Of a DNA stretch of 64,000 bases, positions 29,559 through 38,719 are shown piece by piece. The DNA comes from Novosphingobium malaysiense (lineage in GTDB: Bacteria > Pseudomonadota > Alphaproteobacteria > Sphingomonadales > Sphingomonadaceae). A program made the position numbers and the translations under genes. How positions within the stretch are numbered: position 1 is the first letter of the stretch; each line of letters starts with the position of its first letter. The DNA is taken from contig NZ_JTDI01000002.1 of NCBI RefSeq assembly GCF_000802225.1, forward strand, positions 330,501 through 394,500, given 5' to 3'. The notes under the pieces are model-generated. The model was not told the DNA's origin and searched no databases. It saw nothing but the letters and a program-made list of their open reading frames with translations.

Positions 29559-29734
29559 GTGTTCGATTCTCCATTTTTCTCTTCCGATCCCCGAAAGAGG
29601 CTAGGGGTTGATGGCATTCCGGGAACGGCGCCGGTCCCCTTTTCCGGCTAATCCCCGGTCCGGCGCGAACCGGACCCGATTCTAGATGTCCGGCGTGGCC
29701 GGACAGGTGAAGCTTTCGGCGGCCGCCGAAAAGC

Positions 29735-30419
<685 letters not shown>

Positions 30420-31343
30420 TCAGAGGCGCAGGCCGGACGTCTCGTCGAGACCGGCCATGAGGTTGAGGTTCTGTACCGCTGCGCCACTGGCCCCCTTGCC
30501 GAGATTGTCGAGCATGGCGACGAGGCGTGCCTGGCTGCCGTCCTTGCTGCCGAGCACCCGAAGCGTCAGCGTATCGGCAGGCACCATCGAGGCGCGCAAC
30601 AGGAGTTCGTCGGGCTGGTCGGCCTCGACTTTCACGATCGGGCTGCCGGCGTAGAAGTCCGCCAGGGCGGCCCGCAACTGGTCGGGCGTGCCGGCGCCGG
30701 CCATCGCGCTCAGATGCAGCGGCACTTCGGCCAGCATGCCACGGTGCGCCGGCACGACAGCGGGCGCGAACAGCGGCGCGTGCTCAAGGCCGACGTGGGC
30801 CTGCATCTCGGGAACGTGCTTGTGGCCCAGCGAAAGTCCATAGGCCCGGAAAGCGATGTCGCGGTCTTCCTCGTACCGGGCGATCAGCGCCTTGCCGCCG
30901 CCGGAGTAGCCCGAGACCGCATGGCAGACATAGGGCCAGTCCGCCGGAAGCAGGCCGGCGCGCACCAGCGGCGCGAGCAGGCCGATGAAGCCGGTGGGAT
31001 AGCAACCTGGATTGCTGACGAAACGCGCCGCCGCCACGGTTTCGCGGCCCATGACCTCGGGAAAGCCATAGGTCCAGCCGTCGGCGACGCGGTGGGCGGA
31101 GGATGCGTCGATCACGCGGGTGCTCTCGTTGCGGATCATGCCGACGGCGGCCTTCGCAGCATCGTCGGGCAGGCACAGGATCACGAAATCGGCATCGTTG
31201 AGCGCCTCGGCGCGCGCGGCGTCGTCCTTGCGCTTCTCGTCGGTCAGAATGACGAGATCGAACTCGCTGCGTCCCGCCAGCCGCTCGGCAATTTCGAGGC
31301 CGGTAGTGCCTGCGGCGCCGTCGATGAAAACGCTCGCGCCCAT
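30420..31343 (-). CDS. argC: N-acetyl-gamma-glutamyl-phosphate reductase (short type)
   Basis: Third step of arginine biosynthesis, reducing N-acetylglutamyl phosphate with NADPH. The 307-residue product is the short ArgC type: Rossmann start FIDGAAGTTGLEIAERL, IDASSAHRVADGWTYGFPE, the catalytic Cys in SNPGCYPTGFIGLL, and the His-containing AVSGYSGGGKALI and LGHKHVPEMQ. Its ATG overlaps the stop of the upstream SH3 protein gene (TGATG), so it is the last gene of a three-gene leftward operon with the M17 aminopeptidase. It is the only arginine-pathway gene in the window. Confidence 0.95.
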   Translation of the reverse strand: MGASVFIDGAAGTTGLEIAERLAGRSEFDLVILTDEKRKDDAARAEALNDADFVILCLPDDAAKAAVGMIRNESTRVIDASSAHRVADGWTYGFPEVMGRETVAAARFVSNPGCYPTGFIGLLAPLVRAGLLPADWPYVCHAVSGYSGGGKALIARYEEDRDIAFRAYGLSLGHKHVPEMQAHVGLEHAPLFAPAVVPAHRGMLAEVPLHLSAMAGAGTPDQLRAALADFYAGSPIVKVEADQPDELLLRASMVPADTLTLRVLGSKDGSQARLVAMLDNLGKGASGAAVQNLNLMAGLDETSGLRL

Positions 31344-31744
31344 CAGGCGATCGCTTCGAGGTCTGCAAGTGCGACGTAGCCGACCGGGCCATCCTCTCCG
31401 AGCTGGCCCCAGGTCCAGGCACCGGCGATGTCGAGTACGTTGAAGGTCTCGCCTTCGGGAAGCGCCATGATCGCCTCGCCGTCGTCGCGACCGGTAGTGC
31501 GCAGCACGGCGCCGGCCTTGATCGCGTGCGGCATCGGCACCGCGTAGTGCGGCACGAAGTAGCGTCCGGCCAGCTTGATGTGCGCCAGATCGCCGCGCAC
31601 CGGAAGGCAGCCGGGGTCCGCCGTCACGCTTGGCCCGGCCATGGCGAGCATGCCCTCGATCCGGGGTGGGCGGGTATACGAATCCTCAAGGGCCAACTTC
31701 GGTGCATCTCCAAAGGCAAAGATGGGCGCGCTTAGCGGGGTCAT
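31343..31744 (-). CDS. SH3-like domain protein, resembling a C40 peptidase without its catalytic domain
   Basis: A 133-residue protein. From memory, sphingomonad NlpC/P60 (C40) peptidases next to M17 aminopeptidases begin with a segment like DLAHIKLAGRYFVPHYAVP followed by a bacterial SH3 domain (ALPEGETFNVLDIAGAWTWG, GPVGYVALADL). Here the frame stops right after that SH3 domain, exactly where argC begins, and no NlpC/P60 Cys-His domain follows. The first 45 residues (FAFGDAPKLALEDSYTRPPR) are not SH3. It starts 15 bases after the aminopeptidase stop and is coupled to argC. Either a true SH3-only protein or a truncated relic; no frame remnant of the catalytic part was seen. Confidence 0.72.
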   Translation of the reverse strand: MTPLSAPIFAFGDAPKLALEDSYTRPPRIEGMLAMAGPSVTADPGCLPVRGDLAHIKLAGRYFVPHYAVPMPHAIKAGAVLRTTGRDDGEAIMALPEGETFNVLDIAGAWTWGQLGEDGPVGYVALADLEAIA

Positions 31745-31759
31745 GTCCGGTTCGCAAGC

Positions 31760-33154
31760 TTAGCCCTCAAGCTTATCGTAGCGTTGTCTCAGCATGTGCC
31801 ATGTTGCACGCAGACCAAGCGCGGCGCCACCCTTGGACCGGCCGGGCTTTTCAGTCGGGCGCCAGGCGAAAGTGTCGAGGTGGGCCCAGTCGGTGCCCTT
31901 GGGCACGAACTTGTCCAGAAACAGCGCCGCGGTGCTGGCCCCGGCAAAACCGCTGGAGCCTGCATTGTTGATGTCGGCGACTTCGGACTTGAGGTATTCG
32001 CGGTAGCCCTCGTGCAGAGGCAGGCGCCAGCAGGGATCGTCGTGGGCCTTGCCCGCCGCCAGCAGGCCGTCGGCCGTCGCATCTTCGCGTGTAAACAGCG
32101 CCGGCAGATCGGGCCCGACGGCAACGCGCGCGGCTCCGGTGAGCGTGGCGAAGTCGATGACAAGGTCGGGTTCGTTCTCCCCGGCGCGGGCAAGGGCATC
32201 GGCGAGGATCAGGCGTCCTTCGGCGTCGGTGTTGCCGATCTCGACCGAGATTCCCGCCCGGCTCCTGAGCACGTCGCCTGGGCGGAAGCTGTTGCCGGAG
32301 ACGGCATTCTCCACCGCCGGGACGAGCAGGTGGAGCCTTACGGGCAGCTGGTTGTGCATGATGAGCCGCGCCAATGCGAGGGCGTGGGCGGCGCCGCCCA
32401 TGTCCTTTTTCATCAGCAGCATGCCCGAGCCCGGCTTGATGTCGAGACCGCCCGAATCGAAACACACGCCCTTTCCGACCACGGCGAGCCTGGGGTGCTT
32501 GGGATCGCCCCACTCCAGCTCGATCATGCGCGGCGCGTGGGATCGCGCCGCGGCCCGGCCGACCATGTGGACCATCGGGAATTCGTGCTCGAGAGCGTCT
32601 CCGCGCGTCACCCTGATCTCGGCGCGGAACGTCTTGTGGAGGTTTTCGGCCTCGGCTTCGAGTTGGGCGGGACCCATGTCCTCTGCCGGGGTGTTGACGA
32701 GATCGCGCACCAGCATGGCCGCTTCGGCTTCGGCGGTGATGGCACTGATCGACGCCGGTTCGCCGGTCAGCAGTACGCGCGGGCCTTCTTCGTCCGGTTC
32801 GGACAGGTAGCGTTCGAAGCGGTACTGACCGGTTATCCAGCCGAAGATTGCCGGACCGGGCTCTCCGCCGGCGCGGCGGTAGGTTCCGGCAGGCAGCTTC
32901 TGGGCGAGCTTGGACATGCACCAGCTGGAAAGTTCCGCGGTGTTGGCGACACCTGCCGCCACGGCCCAGTCGTCACCATCGGGCATGATCGCATACTGAT
33001 AGCCGTCGGCCTCGAACTTGTGTGCTGCAAGCGCGGCGCGCTGGGCCGGCGTCCTCTCCTTCAGGAAGGTATCGAGACCGTCCTTGTCGACGAGGTGAAT
33101 GGCGATGGCCTTCTGGCCGCGGTCGGGCTGAATCAATGCGTTCTTGTCGCTCAT
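31760..33154 (-). CDS. M17 family leucyl aminopeptidase
   Basis: Cytosolic aminopeptidase with a two-metal site; 464 residues. The C-terminal catalytic domain shows VVGKGVCFDSGGLDIKPGSGM, KKDMGGAAHALALARL and the family signature NTDAEGRLILADALA with its Asp and Glu metal ligands; DFATLTGAARVAVG follows. The N-terminal part is the shorter, divergent type found in alphaproteobacteria. I use the ATG at 33154 (MSDKNAL); the open frame extends further upstream but into the divergent gene's control region. It is the first gene of a leftward operon with the SH3 protein and argC. Confidence 0.93.
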   Translation of the reverse strand: MSDKNALIQPDRGQKAIAIHLVDKDGLDTFLKERTPAQRAALAAHKFEADGYQYAIMPDGDDWAVAAGVANTAELSSWCMSKLAQKLPAGTYRRAGGEPGPAIFGWITGQYRFERYLSEPDEEGPRVLLTGEPASISAITAEAEAAMLVRDLVNTPAEDMGPAQLEAEAENLHKTFRAEIRVTRGDALEHEFPMVHMVGRAAARSHAPRMIELEWGDPKHPRLAVVGKGVCFDSGGLDIKPGSGMLLMKKDMGGAAHALALARLIMHNQLPVRLHLLVPAVENAVSGNSFRPGDVLRSRAGISVEIGNTDAEGRLILADALARAGENEPDLVIDFATLTGAARVAVGPDLPALFTREDATADGLLAAGKAHDDPCWRLPLHEGYREYLKSEVADINNAGSSGFAGASTAALFLDKFVPKGTDWAHLDTFAWRPTEKPGRSKGGAALGLRATWHMLRQRYDKLEG

Positions 33155-33200
33155 GGTCAGGTTCTCTAGCCTTCTCGCGGCTTCAAGCGCGAGAGAAAAA

Positions 33201-34070
33201 ATGATGCGAATCGGCAGATGGGCGGCGGCACTGGTGCTGGTCACAAGCGCTTGTCAGGGCGGCGGCGATGCGTCCGATCCGAGAGCCGGCGCCGAACAGG
33301 CCACTACGATGCCCGAGGCCGCCATCACCTTGCCCGAGGCAACCGGGACGGACGCCGCCGCATTGCCGAGCGAGTCGGTCTCCGGGGCCGCGTTGCCATC
33401 CGGTCGCTCGGTCGAGGTTTCGAACGACTTGTATGAATTCACTTTCAGTTATCCCGATGCGGCAGGTGCCATTCCGCAACTCAAGGACCTGCTCGACTCG
33501 CGTCTGTACGCGGCGCGCGACCAACTCGCATCTTCCGCGCGCGACGAGCGCAAGGCGGCGCGGCAGGAAGGGTTTCCCTACAACCCGCACAGTTACGTCG
33601 CGAAATGGGCCGAGGTCACCAATCTGCCCAATTGGCTTTCGCTCTCGGCCGAGATCTACACCTATACCGGCGGCGCGCACGGGATGAGCGCGTTCGACTC
33701 GCTGTTATGGGATCGCCGGGCGGAAACCGCCCGCAAACCGCGGGACCTGTTCGCCAGCACCGATGCCCTGCGCCAGGCGATCCGCGAGCCGTTCTGCGAT
33801 GCCCTCGACAAGGAGCGCGAAAAGCGGCGCGGCGAGCCAGTGATGCGCGGCAGCGGGCAGACCTTTACCGAGTGCATCGATCCGATCGCACAGACCCTGA
33901 TCCTGGGATCGTCCAACGGCGAGACGTTCGACCGTCTCGGCATCCTCGTCGGGCCCTACGAGGCTGGTCCCTATGCCGAAGGCACCTACGACATCACGCT
34001 GCCGGTGACGGGGAAGGTGATGGCCGTGCTCAAGCCGCAATACCGCACCGGCTTTTCCGTGGGTCAATGA
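33201..34070 (+). CDS. Lipoprotein with DUF4163/DUF3298-type domains
   Basis: A 289-residue exported protein. The signal peptide ends in the lipobox-like TSAC (Cys about 19), followed by an Ala- and Glu-rich linker. The rest resembles RsiV-like proteins: FTFSYPDAAG and AEIYTYTGGAHGMSAFDSLLWDR (DUF4163), then a C-terminal DUF3298 part with LGILVGPYEAGPYAEGTYDITLPV. Members bind lysozyme in Bacillus and are used as envelope sensors; here the function is unknown. ATG 33201 and 33204 are both usable. It diverges from the M17 gene across 46 bases, so their promoters must overlap. Confidence 0.82.
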   Translation: MMRIGRWAAALVLVTSACQGGGDASDPRAGAEQATTMPEAAITLPEATGTDAAALPSESVSGAALPSGRSVEVSNDLYEFTFSYPDAAGAIPQLKDLLDSRLYAARDQLASSARDERKAARQEGFPYNPHSYVAKWAEVTNLPNWLSLSAEIYTYTGGAHGMSAFDSLLWDRRAETARKPRDLFASTDALRQAIREPFCDALDKEREKRRGEPVMRGSGQTFTECIDPIAQTLILGSSNGETFDRLGILVGPYEAGPYAEGTYDITLPVTGKVMAVLKPQYRTGFSVGQ

Positions 34071-34107
34071 TCTCGCAATTCACTTGCAGCATCGCTATAT
34101 CGCCGGG

Positions 34108-34938
34108 ATGAGCGAATACCAGATTATCGAACCCGGCGACGAAACCGTCCTGCGCGACGGCACGATCAAGCTGCATGGCCCCGAAGCCTTCGAAGGCATG
34201 CGCAAGGCGGGACGGCTGGCCGCGGAGATCCTCGACGAGGTCGTGCCGATGGTGCAACCGGGCGTCACCACCGGCGAGATCGACGACAAGGTGCGCGAAC
34301 TGACGCTCGATGCCGGCGCGGTGCCCGCAACGCTGGGCTATCGCGGCTATGCGCATTCGTGCTGCATCTCGATCAACCACGTCGTGTGCCATGGCATCCC
34401 TTCGGACAAGACGCTGAAGGAAGGGGACATCCTCAATATCGACGTGACCCCGCTGCTCGAAGGCTGGCATGGTGATTCCAGCCGTATGTATTTCGCCGGC
34501 GAACCTTCGCTGAAGGCGCGCCGCCTCGTCGACGTTACTTACGAATGCCTGATGATCGGCATCGAGCAGGCCAAGCCCGGCAACCGCGTGGGCGACATCG
34601 GCGCGGCCATCCAGCGCTATGCCGAATCGAACCGCTTCGGCGTGGTGCGCGAATTCTGCGGCCATGGCCTCGGCCGCCTGTTCCACGATGCACCCGAAGT
34701 GGTCCACGCCGGCCGCCCGGGAACCGGTCCACTGCTCAAGCCGGGCATGTTCTTCACCATCGAGCCGATGATCAACCTCGGCAAGCCGGCAGTGAAGCTG
34801 CTCAACGACGGCTGGACGGCGGTAACGCGCGACAAGTCGCTGTCCGCGCAGTTCGAGCACTCCATCGGCATTACCGAGGACGGCTGCGAGATCTTCACGC
34901 TCAGCCCCAAGGGCCTGCACAAGCCGCCTTACGCCTGA
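34108..34938 (+). CDS. map: Methionine aminopeptidase, type I
   Basis: Removes the initiator methionine from nascent proteins. The 276-residue protein carries all five metal ligands in order: Asp in LNIDVTPLLEG, Asp in WHGDSSRMYF, His in GHGLGRLFHDAP, Glu in MFFTIEPMINLG and Glu in QFEHSIGITEDG. A GYRGYAHSCCISINHVVCHGIP segment marks the substrate pocket. The N-terminal extension before the catalytic domain is about 25 residues. Start ATG 34108 is chosen over the upstream ATG at 34084 because GCCGGG lies close and the family begins near here. Monocistronic; the next gene is 112 bases away with its own ribosome-binding site. Confidence 0.97.
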   Translation: MSEYQIIEPGDETVLRDGTIKLHGPEAFEGMRKAGRLAAEILDEVVPMVQPGVTTGEIDDKVRELTLDAGAVPATLGYRGYAHSCCISINHVVCHGIPSDKTLKEGDILNIDVTPLLEGWHGDSSRMYFAGEPSLKARRLVDVTYECLMIGIEQAKPGNRVGDIGAAIQRYAESNRFGVVREFCGHGLGRLFHDAPEVVHAGRPGTGPLLKPGMFFTIEPMINLGKPAVKLLNDGWTAVTRDKSLSAQFEHSIGITEDGCEIFTLSPKGLHKPPYA

Positions 34939-35050
34939 GCGCCTGCTTCCCAAGACAAACCCGATATCGCCTCTGCGCTTGCGCCGGGGGGTGACCTCGT
35001 GGGCCAGCCATGACAGCTTGCTTCCCGGACAACAAAGGGAAGGGAGAGCG

Positions 35051-36103
35051 ATGGTTGCGGATACAGTGGCAGACCTGTCCGGCGGCATCCCGGTAGACCG
35101 CGAATACGTGCTCGATGCGCGGCCCGAAGACGGCGTGCGCGATGCCGTGAACGTCTGGATCGAGGAAGAGAACGGCCTGTTCGCCATGCGCGTGGGCGTC
35201 GAAGCCGTGGCCGAGCAGTGGGACCGGCACGAGATGTGGCTCGACATCGCCTTTGCCGACGGGCGTCTCTACTCGCGCCGAGGCGATGGCGAAACGCAGA
35301 GTGCCATCGGTCCGGGCGGCAAGCCGACCATCCGCGCCACCGGCCCGATGCGCTTCGAATGCGTGGAGCCGTTCCAGCGCTGGACCGTGCGGTTCGAAGG
35401 TCCGGTTGCCGAAACCAGCGCGCAGGAAATCCTCGAGGACCCCGACTTCGAAGAGAAGAAGTGGGTCGACGTGGCCTTCGACATCGACATGCAGATGGCC
35501 GCCGTACCCTGGCAGCCCGGCACGATGACGCCGGAAGCGGCGGAAGCGATGGGCGGCAAGCAGGGCGACTTCATGAGCCCGCGCTACGAACAGCTGTTCC
35601 ATTGCACCGGCAAGCTGACCGTCGACGGCAAGACGCACGCGTTCAAGGCCAACGGTCTGCGCATTCGTCGCACCGGCTTTCGGGCATTCGCGGGTTTTAC
35701 CGGTCACTGCTGGATGTCGGCGATCTTCCCCGACGGGCGCGGCTTCGGGGTCAACGCCTATCCGCCGCGCGACGATGGCGAACCGACCTACGAGGAAGCC
35801 TGGGTGATCGACAGCGACGGCCGCCGCGTCGGCGCGCGGCCGGTCGAACTGCCGTGGCTGCGCACGCTGGTCACCGGCGGTGAGGCGGTGCCTCTGGTGC
35901 TCGAAACGCTCGATGGCAAACGCATCGCAATCGACGGCGTGACCTTCACCAACACCCGCTCGCGCGGCGGTCACGTGCTACCTCCGGATTGGCCCAAGGA
36001 CTGGCCGATCGTGCAGCAAAGCCATGCGTTCTACACGTGGGATGGCGTGCGCACGACAGGCATGATCGAACGGTCGAGCAAGCCGAGCGTGATGGATTTG
36101 TAG
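35051..36103 (+). CDS. DUF7064/DUF7065-type protein of unknown function
   Basis: A 350-residue cytoplasmic protein without a signal peptide or membrane segment. It looks mainly beta-stranded: VNVWIEEENGLFAMRVGVE, then MWLDIAFADGRLYSRR, HCTGKLTVDGKTHAFKANG, and GHCWMSAIFPDGRGFGVNAY. This layout matches a family (DUF7064, with a DUF7065-like N-terminal part) common in sphingomonads and actinobacteria in lipid or steroid degradation regions; no catalytic motif is clear to me. GGGAAGGGAGAGCG provides a strong ribosome-binding site ahead of ATG 35051. It is an orphan here, between map and aroC. A large inverted repeat follows at 36131. Confidence 0.75.
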   Translation: MVADTVADLSGGIPVDREYVLDARPEDGVRDAVNVWIEEENGLFAMRVGVEAVAEQWDRHEMWLDIAFADGRLYSRRGDGETQSAIGPGGKPTIRATGPMRFECVEPFQRWTVRFEGPVAETSAQEILEDPDFEEKKWVDVAFDIDMQMAAVPWQPGTMTPEAAEAMGGKQGDFMSPRYEQLFHCTGKLTVDGKTHAFKANGLRIRRTGFRAFAGFTGHCWMSAIFPDGRGFGVNAYPPRDDGEPTYEEAWVIDSDGRRVGARPVELPWLRTLVTGGEAVPLVLETLDGKRIAIDGVTFTNTRSRGGHVLPPDWPKDWPIVQQSHAFYTWDGVRTTGMIERSSKPSVMDL

Positions 36104-36130
36104 GATCGGGACGTCACGCCAATGACACGT

Positions 36131-36208
36131 CGTCATCCCAGCGCAGGCTGGGATCGGTTTCGATGTTGCGCTTGGCTGCCAGCGATCCCAGCCTGCGCTG
36201 GGATGACG
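36131..36208. repeat. REP-like inverted repeat (two 26-base arms)
   Basis: The left arm (36131-36156, beginning CGTCATCCCAGCGCAGGCTG) and the right arm (36183-36208, ending GCTGGGATGACG) are exact reverse complements over 26 bases, separated by 26 bases. Each arm contains the nested palindrome CCCAGC-GCAG-GCTGGG. The element lies between the converging DUF7064 and aroC genes. Such GTCATCCCAGC palindromes recur between genes in sphingomonads and related bacteria; copy number cannot be judged from one window. Confidence 0.85.
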
Positions 36209-36232
36209 GGAGAGGTAGGGCGGCTTGGCCTC

Positions 36233-37315
36233 TTACCCGCACTGCCCCCGGTGCAGCAGCTTGTGATCGGCCAGCACCAGCGCCATCATCGCTTCGACCA
36301 CCGGCACGCCGCGGATGCCGACGCAGGGGTCGTGGCGGCCCTTGGTGAACAGCTCGGTGGCCTGGCCTTCGCGCGTCACCGTCGGTTGCGGGGTCAGGAT
36401 CGAGCTGGTCGGCTTGAAGGCCACGCGGCAGGTGACCGGCTGTCCGGTCGAGATGCCGCCGGCAATGCCGCCAGCATGGTTGGCCGTGAATTCCGGCGCG
36501 CCGTCCGGCCCGGTTTCCTTTGCCGGCCGCATCGGGTCGGCATTGGTCTCGCCGGTCAGGCGTGCGGCGGCGAAGCCGTCGCCGATCTCCACGCCCTTTA
36601 CCGCATTGATACCCATCATCGCGGCGGCCAGGTCGGCATCGAGCTTGCCGTATAGCGGGGCGCCCCAGCCGGCGGGCACGCCGCTGGCGGAGCATTCCAC
36701 CACCGCACCGACCGAGGAGCCGGCCTTGCGCGCATCGTCGATGATCTTCTCCCAACGGGCGACGGCGGCCACATCCGGACAGAAGAACGGATTGTTGGCG
36801 ATTTCCGCTTCATCGAAGTTGCCGGGATCGATCATGTCGCCGCCGATTTCGGAAACGTAGGCGCAGATCTTCACTTCGGGGATCACGAGCCGGGCCACAG
36901 CGCCCGCCGCCACGCGGCTCGCCGTTTCGCGCGCGGACGAACGCCCGCCGCCGCGATAGTCGCGAAAACCGTACTTCGCGTCGTAGGCATAGTCGGCATG
37001 GCCGGGGCGATAGGCGCGCGCGACGTCGGAATAGTCCTTGGAGCGCTGGTCGACATTCTCGATCATCAGGCTGATCGGGGTGCCGGTGGTCTTGCCGTCG
37101 AATACGCCGGAAAGGATACGGACCTGGTCCGGCTCCTGCCGCTGGGTCGTGAACTTGGACTGACCGGGACGGCGAGCATCGAGAAAGGGCTGAATAGCGC
37201 TTTCGTCGATGGCGAGGCCGGGCGGGCACCCGTCCACCACGGCACCGATTGCCGGGCCGTGGCTTTCGCCCCAGGTGGTGAAACGGAAAAGGCGGCCGAA
37301 GCTGTTGACGCTCAT
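36233..37315 (-). CDS. aroC: Chorismate synthase
   Basis: Last step of the shikimate pathway, converting EPSP to chorismate with reduced FMN. The 360-residue product starts [19 protein letters not shown] and contains SPGQ-type ([18 protein letters not shown]) and [19 protein letters not shown] signatures plus GISTGQPV at the C-terminal flavin site, all present. Start ATG 37315 gives the normal length; the frame extends upstream into the region of the next gene. It converges on the REP-like repeat and diverges from a monooxygenase gene. Identification is secure. Confidence 0.97.
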   Translation of the reverse strand: MSVNSFGRLFRFTTWGESHGPAIGAVVDGCPPGLAIDESAIQPFLDARRPGQSKFTTQRQEPDQVRILSGVFDGKTTGTPISLMIENVDQRSKDYSDVARAYRPGHADYAYDAKYGFRDYRGGGRSSARETASRVAAGAVARLVIPEVKICAYVSEIGGDMIDPGNFDEAEIANNPFFCPDVAAVARWEKIIDDARKAGSSVGAVVECSASGVPAGWGAPLYGKLDADLAAAMMGINAVKGVEIGDGFAAARLTGETNADPMRPAKETGPDGAPEFTANHAGGIAGGISTGQPVTCRVAFKPTSSILTPQPTVTREGQATELFTKGRHDPCVGIRGVPVVEAMMALVLADHKLLHRGQCG

Positions 37316-37467
37316 GGACCGCGCTTTGTCGCGCGACGCGCCGTTTGTCCAGCGTCGTGCGGGCAATGCGGTACAATGAGCGCGCTCGAAGGTTCCGTTC
37401 CGCAACTAAAGCGATGCCTGTCGTGGCTGCGCTTGCCGAATTGAATGCCACGCGGCAAGACGCGGCG

Positions 37468-37779
37468 ATGTACCTGACCGTCTTTCGAAACCGCAAACGT
37501 GCAGACCTCGATGGAGCCGCCTACGAGGCGGATGCCGTGCGCATGGCCGATCTTGCTCGCAAACAGCCGGGCTTCCTGTCGTTCAAGACCTTCGTCGCGG
37601 AGGATGGCGAGACGGTCAGCATTTCGGAATGGGATACGGAAGCAAGCGCCCATGAATGGGCCCGCAATTTTGCACATGTGACAGTTCAAAAGCGTGGTAA
37701 GAACGAATATTACGAGAGTTATACCGTCTATTCGTGCGATGAGCCCGATGTTCGGCGATTTTCGAGGGGGCATGAGTGA
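37468..37779 (+). CDS. Antibiotic biosynthesis monooxygenase (ABM) domain protein
   Basis: A 103-residue protein with the ABM ferredoxin-like fold: YLTVFRNRKRADLD at the start, RMADLARKQPGFLSFKTF and the ISEWDTEASAHEWA motif. Members are small dimeric enzymes acting on quinones, haem or peroxides, or uncharacterised. The start is taken at ATG 37468, where the family begins; ATG 37414 would add 18 residues. It overlaps the next gene by four bases (GTGA), so it is the first gene of a four-gene operon with the ArsC-like protein, pnuC and a NadR-type kinase. Confidence 0.82.
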   Translation: MYLTVFRNRKRADLDGAAYEADAVRMADLARKQPGFLSFKTFVAEDGETVSISEWDTEASAHEWARNFAHVTVQKRGKNEYYESYTVYSCDEPDVRRFSRGHE

Positions 37780-38123
37780 CAATCGCATTCTACGGAATTC
37801 CCAACTGCGACACCGTGAAGAAAGCGAGAAAATGGCTTGAGGGGCAGGGCATCGATTACACCTTCCACGACTACAAGAAGGAAGGTGCGGACCCGGCCAA
37901 GCTGCAGAGCTGGATCGCGCAGGCGGGGTGGGAAAAGGTTCTCAACCGGGCCGGGACCACGTTTCGCAAGCTTCCCGACGAGGAGAAGTCCGATCTCGAC
38001 GGCGACAAGGCCGTGCGGATCATGCAGGCCAATCCCAGCACCATAAAGCGTCCGGTTGTCGAATATGACGGTGGGTTGCTGGTAGGCTTCAAGCAGGCCG
38101 AGTGGGAGGCCGTTCTGTCATGA
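37776..38123 (+). CDS. ArsC/Spx family reductase-like protein (YffB type)
   Basis: A 115-residue thioredoxin-fold protein of the ArsC/Spx family: FYGIPNCDTVKKARKWLEGQG holds a single Cys in the CDT motif, followed by the NRAGTTFRKLPDEEK region and IKRPVVEY, which are standard for YffB-like proteins. The absence of a second catalytic Cys means it probably relies on glutathione. The start is a GTG at 37776 with CGAGGGGG ahead, overlapping the upstream stop. YffB members are uncharacterised; arsenate reduction is unlikely given the context. Confidence 0.9.
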   Translation: MTIAFYGIPNCDTVKKARKWLEGQGIDYTFHDYKKEGADPAKLQSWIAQAGWEKVLNRAGTTFRKLPDEEKSDLDGDKAVRIMQANPSTIKRPVVEYDGGLLVGFKQAEWEAVLS

Positions 38124-38719
38124 CACCGGAAACCCTGGCGGCGGTCGAATGGGCCGCGGCAGCATTCGGCGTGGTCAATATCGCGCTGCTGATCTGGCGC
38201 ACCGTGTGGAACTATCCGTTCGGGATGATCATGGTCGCGCTCTACATCTTCGTGTTCTGGGAAAAGCGTCTTTACGCCGAAGCCGGGCTGCAGGTGTTCT
38301 TCTTCCTGGCGCAGGGATGGGGCTGGTGGCTTTGGCTCAAGGTCGGTGGTGACGATAGCCGGGTGCCGGTGCGCTGGCTCGACAACATGAGCCGGGCCGT
38401 ATGGACGCTGGCCACGCTGGCGGTGAGTCTGAACCTGGGCTGGGTCATGCACCGCTTCACCGACGCGGCCATGCCCTTTGCCGATTCGGCGATTGCCGGG
38501 GCCAGTGTATCGGCCCAGATCCTGCTCGCCTTTCGTCGAATCGAGAACTGGATCCTGTGGATCCTCATCGATATCGCCGCGATCATGCTTTACATCAATC
38601 GCGGCCTCCACCCGACGGCGGGCCTCTACGGCGGCATGCTGGTCATGTCGCTGCTCGGTCTCAAGGAATGGATGCAGGCCGCCAAGGATCAGCCGAAAGG
38701 TATGCTCCAGGCGGCATGA
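38120..38719 (+). CDS. pnuC: Nicotinamide riboside transporter PnuC
   Basis: Inner-membrane facilitator for nicotinamide riboside, 199 residues with about seven helices. It has the PnuC pattern: WNYPFGMIMVALYIFVFWEKRLYAE, ending in QVFFFLAQGWGWWLW, and the substrate motif RRIENWILWILIDI (WxxW). The ATG at 38120 overlaps the ArsC-like stop (ATGA). It is coupled at its end to the NadR-type kinase (ATGA at 38716). In known systems the kinase traps the imported riboside by phosphorylation, so this pair forms a salvage route to NAD. Confidence 0.94.
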   Translation: MTPETLAAVEWAAAAFGVVNIALLIWRTVWNYPFGMIMVALYIFVFWEKRLYAEAGLQVFFFLAQGWGWWLWLKVGGDDSRVPVRWLDNMSRAVWTLATLAVSLNLGWVMHRFTDAAMPFADSAIAGASVSAQILLAFRRIENWILWILIDIAAIMLYINRGLHPTAGLYGGMLVMSLLGLKEWMQAAKDQPKGMLQAA

